Source: Verrucomicrobia bacterium UBA6775
GTDB taxonomy: Bacteria; Verrucomicrobiota; Verrucomicrobiia; Limisphaerales; UBA1096
NCBI GenBank assembly: GCA_002453165.1
Contig: DKGH01000121.1
Span: forward strand, 1-55,615
DNA: 55,615 nt
Reading direction: 5' to 3'
Positions 32,287 to 40,530 of this stretch are shown here, in pieces; the first letter of the stretch is position 1; the number at the start of each line of letters is the position of its first letter. The notes under the pieces were generated by a model. The model did no database searches and was not told where the DNA came from. It worked only from the letters and a program-made list of their open reading frames with translations. The translations under genes were made by a program, and so were the position numbers.

Positions 32287-34168
32287 AAAAAGCTCGGCAG
32301 CTGAAGGCGACGAACATGGCCAGATCTTTGTCGCCGGGTAGGACGACGGTGGCGGGGGTGTTGGGGGGGCGTATGGTTTCGGCGCGCTTGAGGGAGGCGG
32401 CCATTGGGGCTTTGGCGTTGAGGGCTGTCTCGCCGAGTAGCTCGATAGTGCGCGCGGCGTGGGTGACGATGATGAGGTTTTCGTGGGCCAGATCCTTGAT
32501 GAGCGCCTGCACGGCTCGGGCGGAGTCGCCATGGTGGGCCAGCGTGTTGGCAGCCTCAATGCGGACGGCGGGGGATTCGTCGGTGAGGGCTTTGCGGAGG
32601 AGTTTTTTGGTCTCGATTTTCAGCGCGTTTCGTTGGACCAGGCCAAGCGCGGCCCAGTAGCGAATGCTGGCACTTTTGGAGGTAAGATTTTGGGCGAGGG
32701 TGGCTTCATCGGCTGTGCCAACTTGGGCGGCGGCGCGGTGGATGGCACCCATTCTTAATTGGCCACTTTGCCCAAGTTCCCAGCCGGTTTTTTTGGCAAA
32801 CATCTCCCACGCCTCGCTCTCGGGAAGGAAGCCCAAATCGACAGTGTCGCGGATGTGTTTACGGTGGGCGTTGCGGAGGCGGTTGAGGATTTTTTGATGC
32901 GCCTTGGATCCGGCGAGGTTTTTCAAATTCTGCGGGTCGGTCTGGCAATCGTACAGTTCCTCAATGGGTCGCGTTGGGCCGGCGAAGTGCCATTGAGCGT
33001 CGGTCATTTTTTCGCGCTTGGCCAAGTGATAAAACTCTTGGCGGATTTCGCCGTTGTCGGGCCAGGCGGTGGGTTGGTTGTAGCCGAGGTGCGGCATGTA
33101 GTTGCGGATGTAAAGGTATCGGCGGTCGCGCACGGAGCGGGCAAGATCGCGCACTTCGTCCACGCGATCGCGGTGGCCGTACACGTAACGGCGCGGCGCG
33201 TCGGCCTCTGGGCCGAGAAAAGGTTCGCCCTGCATAGCCTTGGGGATCGGCTGGCCGAGTAGGTTCAGCACGGTGGGTGCGTAGTCGACGAAACTTACGA
33301 GACGATCGGTGGTGCTGCTGGGTTTGCCGGGGGCGAGGTGCTGCCATTTTTTGGGGAACCGAATGAGCAGGGGCACGTGCATGCCGCTATCTAGCAGGGC
33401 GCGTTTGTGGCGGGGTATGCCGCTGCCGTGGTCGCTGTAGAAAAACACGATCGTGTTTTCTGCAAGGCCGTCTTCTTCCAATTGTTTCAGGATCGCGCCA
33501 ACCTGCAGATCCATCGCGCTTACGCAATCGTAGAAGCGCGCCAACTCGCGGCGGATGAGTGGGGTGTCCGGATAATACAGCGGCACCGGCACCTTGGCGG
33601 GGTCGTGGATGGCGCCCGGCGGCAGCGTACTTTGCACCTCCTTCTTAAAGCGCGCGTAGGGCCACACCATCGAGCGGCTTTGGTGCGAGGTCATCAGGTT
33701 AAACACACTGAAGAACGGCTGCGCTTTATCGCCTCGCTGGCGCCAGTGGGCGGTGGCGCTGCTTTCGTTCCACGAGGCCTTGATGATCTCCGTGTAATTG
33801 CCCGTGTTGTAATCGGTCTTCACGTTGTTGCTCGTGTAAAACCCCTGCGCCCGCAGCAACGCCGGAAACCCGCGCATGCTTTTCGGAATGGCAAAGCCCG
33901 ACCGCATTTGCTGTGTGCTCAGCGAGGTGGGATAACAACCGGTAATCAAACACGACCGCGAAGGCGAACAAACCGGCGCACTCGCAAACGCCTTCGTATA
34001 CCGCACGCTCTCCTTGGCGAGCCGGTCGATATTCGGTGTCACGGCAAATTTGTCGCCATAACAACCGAGCACCGGGCTCATGTCTTCGGCCGTGATCCAA
34101 AGGATGTTTGGCCGATCAGCCGCCTGCAGTCCGACACACAATCCCAATAGGGATAAAAAAATGCGCAT
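32261..34168 (-). CDS. Secreted sulfatase with HEAT-repeat C-terminal region
   Basis: A 635-residue exported sulfatase. Signal peptide (MRIFLSLLGLCVGLQA) from the ATG at 34168; the frame is open further up to 34237 but those residues are not signal-like. Metal site TAEDM (about residue 26) and the maturation motif CSPSRSC with Cys67. FFYSDHGSGIP is the second metal site. Past about residue 470 the protein becomes alpha-helical HEAT-like repeats (SIRYWAALGLVQR, AVRIEAANTLAHHG, VTHAARTIELLG), not part of the standard fold. The last ten residues (AFLSKFDTSD) are coded by AT-rich DNA of the island, so the native end may have been replaced. A TTGGCCAA copy is at 33018. Confidence 0.88.
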   Translation of the reverse strand: MRIFLSLLGLCVGLQAADRPNILWITAEDMSPVLGCYGDKFAVTPNIDRLAKESVRYTKAFASAPVCSPSRSCLITGCYPTSLSTQQMRSGFAIPKSMRGFPALLRAQGFYTSNNVKTDYNTGNYTEIIKASWNESSATAHWRQRGDKAQPFFSVFNLMTSHQSRSMVWPYARFKKEVQSTLPPGAIHDPAKVPVPLYYPDTPLIRRELARFYDCVSAMDLQVGAILKQLEEDGLAENTIVFFYSDHGSGIPRHKRALLDSGMHVPLLIRFPKKWQHLAPGKPSSTTDRLVSFVDYAPTVLNLLGQPIPKAMQGEPFLGPEADAPRRYVYGHRDRVDEVRDLARSVRDRRYLYIRNYMPHLGYNQPTAWPDNGEIRQEFYHLAKREKMTDAQWHFAGPTRPIEELYDCQTDPQNLKNLAGSKAHQKILNRLRNAHRKHIRDTVDLGFLPESEAWEMFAKKTGWELGQSGQLRMGAIHRAAAQVGTADEATLAQNLTSKSASIRYWAALGLVQRNALKIETKKLLRKALTDESPAVRIEAANTLAHHGDSARAVQALIKDLAHENLIIVTHAARTIELLGETALNAKAPMAASLKRAETIRPPNTPATVVLPGDKDLAMFVAFSCRAFLSKFDTSD

Positions 34169-34257
34169 GCGGAGTTTGTACGCGCGCGAGCAGGTCAATG
34201 CAATTTTGGAGTGCTCTTGCCACGGTACGTCAAACAAGAGACAATTGCTCGCCAGAG

Positions 34258-35520
34258 ATGATCAGCCGCATTGCACCCACATTATTGTTTGTTTTGGCCA
34301 CAATGGTTTCCGCCAAGGAGCTGGCGGTGGTGCAGAAGGATTTTCAGCGTACGGTGCGGCCGATTTTTCAGAAGTTTTGTTTTGATTGCCACGGTGAGAA
34401 CAAGTCGAAAGCGGGGATTCGGGTGGATTATTTGGATGGCACCGTGCCGGACAAGGAGGTGCGGCATTGGGAGATTATCCGGAAGCAGTTGTTGGAGGAG
34501 GAAATGCCGCCGGAGGATGAAGCGCAGCCGAGTAAGGCGGATCGGGCGGCGTTGGTGGCGTGGATTGATGGGGCGCTGCAGATGGCGCGCACGCGCGCAC
34601 GACCGAAGAACGGCGGCGCGCGGCGGCTGACGGTGGCGCAGTACCGCAACACACTGCGCGACTTGCTGGGGGTGGAGGAGGATTTGACCGGGGTGTTGCC
34701 GCCGGACGGGGTGTCGAAGGACGGCTTCGTGAACAACGGTCAGGCGATGTTGCTCTCGCCGTTGTTGGTGGAAACGTATTTTGAAATCGCGGAACGGGCG
34801 ATGGACTTGGCGATTGTGGATCCGCAGGCCAAGTCGCTCAACCAAAGCCTTGGCAAGTCCGATCGCGAAAAGATGGATCAGTATCTCACCTCGCTCAATG
34901 AGGTGGAGGAACGCCTTGTCGCGTCCGAGAAATGGATCGATATTCCGCTGAAGAAACAGGACCACTCGCACCTCAAGCTCGACGCCCATTCCGAGGGCGA
35001 TCCCGGCGAGTACTATCGCACCATGTTCGACCTTATCGCGCTGGCGTTTGATGCGGACATTACCCGTAGCATCGCCTTCATGCTCAACCGCGAGGACGGC
35101 ATGGGCATCAGCGACACCTTTCCCATCAAGCTCGGCATCAAGCGCACCCACCACAGCTTGTCGCACGCGCAGGATAAGGACGGCCAGTTGATGTTCGCCA
35201 AGTACGACCAGTTTCTGACCGAGCAACTCGTCCATTTTTTCAAGCGCCTTCAAGGCTACAAGGAAAATCAGGGCACCGTGCTCGATAACACCATCGTGCT
35301 GTACGGCTCTGGCGCCAGCACCACGCACCTGCCGGAAAACCTGCCCACCCTAGTCGCCGGCGGCGCCAACATGGGTCTAAAGCACGACCAATACTGGCGC
35401 AACGGCAAAACCCAAATGTCTGATGTTTTCCTGAGCATCCTCCACAGCCTCGGCGTGGAAGAGGAAACCTTCGCCGACAGCAAGCACACCGGCGCCCGCG
35501 AAGTGTTCACGAAGGCGTAA
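34258..35520 (+). CDS. Chimeric protein: planctomycete cytochrome/DUF1587 N-terminal part joined to a DUF1552 C-terminal part
   Basis: A 420-residue exported protein from the ATG at 34258 with signal MISRIAPTLLFVLATMVSA. Residues about 20-100 are the planctomycete cytochrome c region with CFDCHG (CxxCH), and 120-187 are DUF1587 (RRLTVAQYRNTLRDLLGV, PPDGVSKDGFVNNGQ). Proteins of this kind normally continue for several hundred residues with DUF1592, DUF1588 and DUF1585. Instead, near residue 190 (about 34819-34835) the sequence changes to KSLNQSLGKSDREKMDQYL, typical of DUF1552 proteins, and runs to their usual C-terminus (LYGSGASTTHLPENLP, ILHSLGV). In related genomes these are two adjacent genes. 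An in-frame deletion fusing the two explains it; loss of function is likely for both parts. Confidence 0.75.
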   Translation: MISRIAPTLLFVLATMVSAKELAVVQKDFQRTVRPIFQKFCFDCHGENKSKAGIRVDYLDGTVPDKEVRHWEIIRKQLLEEEMPPEDEAQPSKADRAALVAWIDGALQMARTRARPKNGGARRLTVAQYRNTLRDLLGVEEDLTGVLPPDGVSKDGFVNNGQAMLLSPLLVETYFEIAERAMDLAIVDPQAKSLNQSLGKSDREKMDQYLTSLNEVEERLVASEKWIDIPLKKQDHSHLKLDAHSEGDPGEYYRTMFDLIALAFDADITRSIAFMLNREDGMGISDTFPIKLGIKRTHHSLSHAQDKDGQLMFAKYDQFLTEQLVHFFKRLQGYKENQGTVLDNTIVLYGSGASTTHLPENLPTLVAGGANMGLKHDQYWRNGKTQMSDVFLSILHSLGVEEETFADSKHTGAREVFTKA

Positions 35521-35548
35521 GCCAAACGAAAACACCTTTGCCAAGCGC

Positions 35549-35556
35549 TTGGCCAA
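35549..35556. repeat. TTGGCCAA palindrome between convergent genes
   Basis: Lies in the 42-bp gap between the chimeric gene stop (35520) and the WD40 gene stop (35563), extended as AGCGCTTGGCCAAGCC. As at 17363, it is the only hairpin-forming sequence between two converging genes. Confidence 0.75.
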
Positions 35557-35562
35557 GCCGGA

Positions 35563-38301
35563 TTATTTATTTTTGATGTGGATGATCAGGGGGTTGGAGG
35601 CGATGCCTTTTTCGGGGCTGGCCTTGATGTGGAAACGGGCGGTGGTTTCCGGCACCCAATGATCGGCGGTTATGAAAAACTCCCGCTCAGTCTGGCCCTC
35701 GACGATCAGCAGTCCGTTCAGCCCGATGTTGTCAATATAGACGCCGTGAGGGAGGTTGCGTCCTGCGTCGTGGCTACCCAACTGAATACGTCCGTTGAAT
35801 CCGTTCCGCTCCACCTTCACTCGGGCCGAGATGGTTTCGCCAGGGGCGATGGTGAACTCCAGCGGCTCAGCGAACGTGCCGGTCTCGTCGGCACCGGCGG
35901 TGTTGCCGGTGACCTGCACGAGCAGTTTAGGTTTGTCGAGCGGCTTGATGTTGGTGAGCTTGCCAATTTCGCGGACGATTTCCTTGCCGCGAATCGCCGC
36001 CGTGGCGGTCACGGTCACGAAGTCATTCTCCGGCATGGCAGCGTCGGCGTCGGCGTGGATTGAGCCAAACGCCCGCTGTTGTTCCGCCTCGATGATGATG
36101 GGCGTGCTGATGTGAAACCCGGCGGGGGCATCGCTGATGTCCAGCCGAATGGGCCCGTTGAAGTTATCTTTTCGTTCGGCGCTGAAGCTAAACTCACGTC
36201 CGCTTCCCTTCGGGACGCCGTCGGAAAAGCCGCCGATGCTGACCTTAAAGTCCGGTTTGCGTGGTCGGACCGTGAGCGTGTACTTAAAGTCACTGCCCTG
36301 AAATCCGCGCACGTCACTGACCCTTGCTAGATATTGTCCGTCCGCTGGGGCGGTGAAGGTGAGCTTGGAGTCGCGGCCCAGTCGGCGCTGGCTTTCGTCG
36401 TCGTTTTGATAGTGGACCGGGAATGTCGGCAGGCCGTTGGCGATTTCCGGTTCGCCCTTGGCCAGGGGCTCGACAATGTAGGCCGGTTGGCCAAGCGGAT
36501 GCGCGAGCGGTGTCGTATCAAAGTAGCCGTGTCGGTTGCCGCTGCCGGGATAAACGATGTAGCCGCTGTCTGGGCCGCGTGGGTAGAGCCACAGCTTCAT
36601 GACCTCGCCATTCACGTAGAGCAATTGGTTGAGCGTCATCTCGTCCCACTTGAACAGACGAAAATCGTTTGAGGTGTTCGAGTCCTTGCCGCGAAAGGTC
36701 AGCCAGCTTTCGCGCACGGCCTTGAGGCGGACACGTTCGATCGGATTGCCGTCAGCATCGAGCACTTCGAGTTTTGTGTCGATGGGCGATTTACTTCGGG
36801 CGGCGTTGGTCTCGAGCACCCACTCTTCACCGGCCTTGGCTTGAAAACGAAACAGGTCAGAGTCGATACCTTGTTCGCCGTGAATCATCCCGGTCAAAAC
36901 AGCCGGCAGCGAGATCGCCGTGGCTTCGGCCGGGAGGTTATTCGGTTCCTTTTCAGCCAACTCAATCGGCTCGGCTTGGCTTGTTTCGATCGACTTGGCC
37001 TCGGCGTCCGCCTTGGCCAGGGAATCGGTGCGCTTGGCCAAGCGGAGAGCGATTTTTTCAGTCGAGCCGTCCATTCGGCCGACGTGCAGCGCTTGGCCAT
37101 CCGCGCTGAACACCAACGCCGAAACCACGTCCGCTTGGCTGCCGATCGTCTGCAGCGGCTCGAGCGCGGGGAGCGACCAAACCTTGACCGTCCGGTCAGC
37201 GGAAGCCGTGGCTAGGCACGTGCCGCTGGAGTCGATAGCGAGATCGGTAATCTCATCCTCGTGCGCAAACCGCACCCGCTCGAGTGGATTGATCCCCGCC
37301 TTGTCCCTGCTGACCCAGCGCCACAGGCGAATCTGTTTGTCCGCACCTCCGGCAATCACGAATTGGCTATCGGGCGTGAAGACGGTGAGGAATTGTTCGC
37401 CGGTCGGTTGCCCGAAGGTGTCGAGCCGTTGGCCGTCTGAGGTGTTCCAAAGTTTGACGGATGAGTCGCCGCCGGCGCTGGCAAGGACGCGCCCGTCCGG
37501 GCTGAACGCGATGCCGTAAACAGCGCCGTTGTGTCCCTTGAGAGTGCGGAATTTTTCGCCGGATGCGGGGTTCCAAAGCTGGATGATGCGGTCGTATCCG
37601 GCTGTGGCCAGTTGATTGCCATCCGGCGAAAAGGCGATACCGTAAAGTGCGTCGCGATGGCCGGCGAGTTCGCGAAGTTTTTTGCCGGTCTCGATTTTGA
37701 ACAGCGTGGCGACTCCGTTGAGCCCCGGTGTGCCGCCGGCAACAGCCAACGATTTTTCGTCCGGTGAAATCGCGATGGCATTGACTTTGCCGGTGATGCC
37801 GCTGAACGACTTGTCGCCAAGTTGCACTGCGCCGTAACGGCCGATTGCGAGCTGCCCGTTTTTGCTGATGGCCAATGCGGTGACGGGGCTAAGCGCGTTG
37901 CCAGCGGCTTCGACCTCCGGGACGTTAAGGTTGGCGAGGATCGACCGATCGTCGGCTGGCGGCTTCGCACCCTGATCGATCCACCGCAGGAGAGTGTCAA
38001 CCTGGTCCGGTGAAAGTTGCGGTTCCCTGCTAGGTGGCATGTACGGCTTAGCCTGTTTTGTGATGACTTTGGCCAGCAGCGACTCGGCGCGATCACCGGC
38101 CTTGATGGGTGTCCCGTTTTCGCCGCCCTTCATCAGCAGTTGAAATGTTTCAACGGAGAGTTCGCCTTCGAGATCATCGTTGTTGTGGCAACCGACACAG
38201 TACTCGCGAAGGATGGGCGCGACGTCGCGATGAAAATCAACCGTTTCGGCAAGGGCCGGGATGGCAAGGGCAGAGAGGAAAAGTGTGTTCAGGAATCTCA
38301 T
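35563..38301 (-). CDS. Exported planctomycete-type cytochrome c / WD40 repeat protein
   Basis: A 912-residue exported protein. Signal peptide (MRFLNTLFLSALAIPALA), then a cytochrome c-like domain with CVGCHN (about residues 35-40) and MPPSREPQLSP, then seven or more WD40 repeats (about 110-420; for example GHRDALYGIAFSPDG, GHNGAVYGIAFSPDG, and DGSTEKIALRLAKR near the end). The C-terminal half contains beta-sandwich domains (PPC-like GEEWVLETNAARS, and RPRKPDFKVSIGG). It is the last gene of an operon with the DUF1549-DUF1553 protein (3-bp gap) and the DUF1501 protein. The set is common in PVC bacteria; function is unproven but an exported oxidative or catabolic complex is usually proposed. TTGGCCAA at 36487 and 37034. 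Confidence 0.88.
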   Translation of the reverse strand: MRFLNTLFLSALAIPALAETVDFHRDVAPILREYCVGCHNNDDLEGELSVETFQLLMKGGENGTPIKAGDRAESLLAKVITKQAKPYMPPSREPQLSPDQVDTLLRWIDQGAKPPADDRSILANLNVPEVEAAGNALSPVTALAISKNGQLAIGRYGAVQLGDKSFSGITGKVNAIAISPDEKSLAVAGGTPGLNGVATLFKIETGKKLRELAGHRDALYGIAFSPDGNQLATAGYDRIIQLWNPASGEKFRTLKGHNGAVYGIAFSPDGRVLASAGGDSSVKLWNTSDGQRLDTFGQPTGEQFLTVFTPDSQFVIAGGADKQIRLWRWVSRDKAGINPLERVRFAHEDEITDLAIDSSGTCLATASADRTVKVWSLPALEPLQTIGSQADVVSALVFSADGQALHVGRMDGSTEKIALRLAKRTDSLAKADAEAKSIETSQAEPIELAEKEPNNLPAEATAISLPAVLTGMIHGEQGIDSDLFRFQAKAGEEWVLETNAARSKSPIDTKLEVLDADGNPIERVRLKAVRESWLTFRGKDSNTSNDFRLFKWDEMTLNQLLYVNGEVMKLWLYPRGPDSGYIVYPGSGNRHGYFDTTPLAHPLGQPAYIVEPLAKGEPEIANGLPTFPVHYQNDDESQRRLGRDSKLTFTAPADGQYLARVSDVRGFQGSDFKYTLTVRPRKPDFKVSIGGFSDGVPKGSGREFSFSAERKDNFNGPIRLDISDAPAGFHISTPIIIEAEQQRAFGSIHADADAAMPENDFVTVTATAAIRGKEIVREIGKLTNIKPLDKPKLLVQVTGNTAGADETGTFAEPLEFTIAPGETISARVKVERNGFNGRIQLGSHDAGRNLPHGVYIDNIGLNGLLIVEGQTEREFFITADHWVPETTARFHIKASPEKGIASNPLIIHIKNK

Positions 38302-38304
38302 GGC

Positions 38305-40530
38305 TCAGTGCTGGAACAGGAATTCGCGGCTGGTCATCAACGCCCAGAACAAATCCTCGATGGCAGCCCGGCGCTCTGTCTCGGGCGTGCTGTCGAACAT
38401 CGCGATTAGCCGTTTCCGTTCGCCATCGCTTGGTGGGCGGGAGAGGCAGAGCAGGTAGGTTTCCTCGATGATTTCCTCGTCGCTTTGGGGGATCATGACG
38501 TTCACGCAACTCTGTTCGCTGCGCAGGTTGCTGTTGAGCGTGTCGCCGTTGGAGAGATGGAGCACCTGCACCATGCTGGGTTTGTTGGAGCGCTCGCATT
38601 CGCAGGTGATCTCGCGTTCGTTGCGGCCGAAGGTCTTAAGAAAATAGGACGTCACGGAGGAGTCAAACAACTGCAGTGCACGCGTTCCGTCGCGATAAAA
38701 GTTCGTTCCCTGCGTGCTGCCGTCGGCGAGTGTGATCTTGTCGTACTTGGGCGAAATGCGGGTGACCGAGGTGATGGCGTCTTGCAGCACTTCCGCCATC
38801 AACCGGCGTGGATAGTAGCGCGAATAATATTTTTGATCCCCCATGTTTTCCGGGAGCGGCGCGCTGGTGCGCTGGTAGGTTTCGCTCTGCAAAATGAGCC
38901 GCATGAGCGCCTTGAGGTCGTAGCGATTTTCGACAAGGTGTGCCGAGATAGCCTCGAGCAACGGCTCGTTGGAGGCCGGGTTGGAGACGCGCAGATCGTC
39001 GACCGGCTCCACGATTCCGCGCCCGAAAAAGTTGGCCCAGACACGGTTTGCAATGGAGCGGGTGAAGTACGGATTTTCGGGCGCGGTCAGCCAGGCGGCC
39101 AGCACCTCGCGCCGGTCTTCCGGTGAATTGCTTTCGATCGCCTGGCCATCGAGCGGTGCCGGCGGTTGGGGCTTGCCGGTGCGCGGCTGAATCAGGTCGC
39201 CACGGTTGGCAATGAAAAGCGTCCTTGCGCCATTGCCGCTGCGGGCATCGCCGCCCCAGCCCTTGGCCCGCACGCGCGCGAACAGGTTGGCAAACGAGTA
39301 GTACTGGTCGTTCGTCCATTTTTCCAACGGATGATTGTGGCACTTGGCGCAGTTGATCGAGAGGCTCATGAACGCTTGGCTGACATTCTCCGCCATGGTC
39401 TCGGGATCCTGATGAACAGAGTAAAAATTCGTGGCCCCGTTTTTCATCGTGTCACCCCGGGCCGAGACGACCTGCCGCACGATTTGATCCCACGGGGTGC
39501 CTTTTTCCATCTCGCCGCGCAGCCATTGATAGTACGACTTGAGCGCGTCGGGGCGGAGCTTGCGGCCGCTGATTAAAAACAGGTCGGAGAGCCGGTAGGT
39601 CCAGAAGTCGACGAACTCCGGCTGGGCGAGCAGAGACTCGATCATTGCGTCGCGCTTGGTTTCCGACGGATCAGCGAGAAAGGCCCGGGTGACCTCGGGT
39701 GTGGGCAGCATTCCGACGACGTCGAGGTGGACTCGGCGGATGAACTCGCTGTCGGAACTCCTCGGCGAAGGCTTGAGATTGAGTCGGCGCAACTGGCCAA
39801 GCACGGAGTCGTCGATCACGTTGCGGCGCGGCGTCTGACTGTAGACCTCGTCCGGGATGTCGCTTGGCCAAGGGGAGGTAATTCGGGCCAACGCGATTTG
39901 CCCCGAGTACCATGCGGTGACGGCGCCCTCGCCGTGGCCGATAACCTTGGCCAAGCCGGTGGCTTCGTCCACCTCGGCTACGGTCGCATCGGTCGAGGCG
40001 AACCGCGCCCAGCGGGTGACATCGCGCTCGGTGCCGTCACTGAAAAACGCGCGAACAGTCAATTGCTGCGCTTGGCTTTTTTTCAACTGGGAAAGGGTAG
40101 GGGACATTTCGACGCGCTCGATCGTGGGGTCGCCGTCGCTTGGCCCGGGCGCACCCTGCTGAATCCAGCGCGTTAGGATCTGGTACGCCTCGGAGCTTTC
40201 GTGCAGCACCTTGCCGCCCTTGTGCCGGACGGCTGCGGTCGGCTTGGTGACAAACAGGCTGCTCGCCGGTGCGGCGAACTCGATGCGCCGGCCCCGGTTT
40301 TCCCGGGTAATGTTGTAATGGTCGGTGGCCGGGTCGTAGGCGTTGAGGCTGAGCCGGAAACCTCCCTTGCCGGCCAGTGCACCGTGGCAGCCACCACCGT
40401 TGCAGCCTGCCTTGGACAACACCGGCAGCACGTCGTGCCGAAAGCTCAGTTTGCGATCGTCCTCGGCGGCGGCCGGGAGGGTCAGCGCGAGGAACAACAG
40501 TGCTTGGCCAAGTGCAACTCGTGATCTCAT
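38305..40530 (-). CDS. Exported DUF1549 / DUF1553 protein with Ig-like domain
   Basis: A 741-residue exported protein from the ATG at 40530, which overlaps the DUF1501 stop as ATGA; a longer open frame up to 41049 is only a shadow of that gene. Signal MRSRVALGQALLFLALTLPAAA, a cytochrome-like region with CNGGGCHG, an Ig-like Big2 domain (LTVRAFFSDGTERDVT), DUF1549 (FIRRVHLDVVGMLPTPEV and following) and DUF1553 (NRVWANFFGRGIVEPVDDLR, PRRLMAEVLQDAI). Motif copies of TTGGCCAA at 39864, 39947 and 40504, the last in the signal peptide. Middle gene of the three-gene operon. Biochemical role unknown. Confidence 0.9.
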   Translation of the reverse strand: MRSRVALGQALLFLALTLPAAAEDDRKLSFRHDVLPVLSKAGCNGGGCHGALAGKGGFRLSLNAYDPATDHYNITRENRGRRIEFAAPASSLFVTKPTAAVRHKGGKVLHESSEAYQILTRWIQQGAPGPSDGDPTIERVEMSPTLSQLKKSQAQQLTVRAFFSDGTERDVTRWARFASTDATVAEVDEATGLAKVIGHGEGAVTAWYSGQIALARITSPWPSDIPDEVYSQTPRRNVIDDSVLGQLRRLNLKPSPRSSDSEFIRRVHLDVVGMLPTPEVTRAFLADPSETKRDAMIESLLAQPEFVDFWTYRLSDLFLISGRKLRPDALKSYYQWLRGEMEKGTPWDQIVRQVVSARGDTMKNGATNFYSVHQDPETMAENVSQAFMSLSINCAKCHNHPLEKWTNDQYYSFANLFARVRAKGWGGDARSGNGARTLFIANRGDLIQPRTGKPQPPAPLDGQAIESNSPEDRREVLAAWLTAPENPYFTRSIANRVWANFFGRGIVEPVDDLRVSNPASNEPLLEAISAHLVENRYDLKALMRLILQSETYQRTSAPLPENMGDQKYYSRYYPRRLMAEVLQDAITSVTRISPKYDKITLADGSTQGTNFYRDGTRALQLFDSSVTSYFLKTFGRNEREITCECERSNKPSMVQVLHLSNGDTLNSNLRSEQSCVNVMIPQSDEEIIEETYLLCLSRPPSDGERKRLIAMFDSTPETERRAAIEDLFWALMTSREFLFQH

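Larger units (their letters stand above)
23595..32290. mobile_element. AT-rich genomic island carrying a lipid-modification operon
   Basis: About 8.7 kb with strikingly low G+C (for example 11 in 60 at 26941-27000) between GC-rich flanks, devoid of the TTGGCCAA palindrome. All genes are on the reverse strand in one operon. No integrase, transposase, tRNA or obvious flanking repeat was found, so it may have come in by homologous recombination or as a replacement rather than by an active element. The left edge is inside the CotH signal-coding region and the right edge is at the end of the sulfatase gene. Confidence 0.75.

Noticed and set aside
23595..32290. Integrase, transposase, att repeats or tRNA at the island ends
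   Set aside because: None could be found by reading both edges; the island is called on composition and motif absence only.
32245..32559. Extension of the peroxidase frame into the sulfatase gene
   Set aside because: The residues are a Pro/Ser/Thr-rich shadow of the sulfatase; the family begins at the GTG at 32244.
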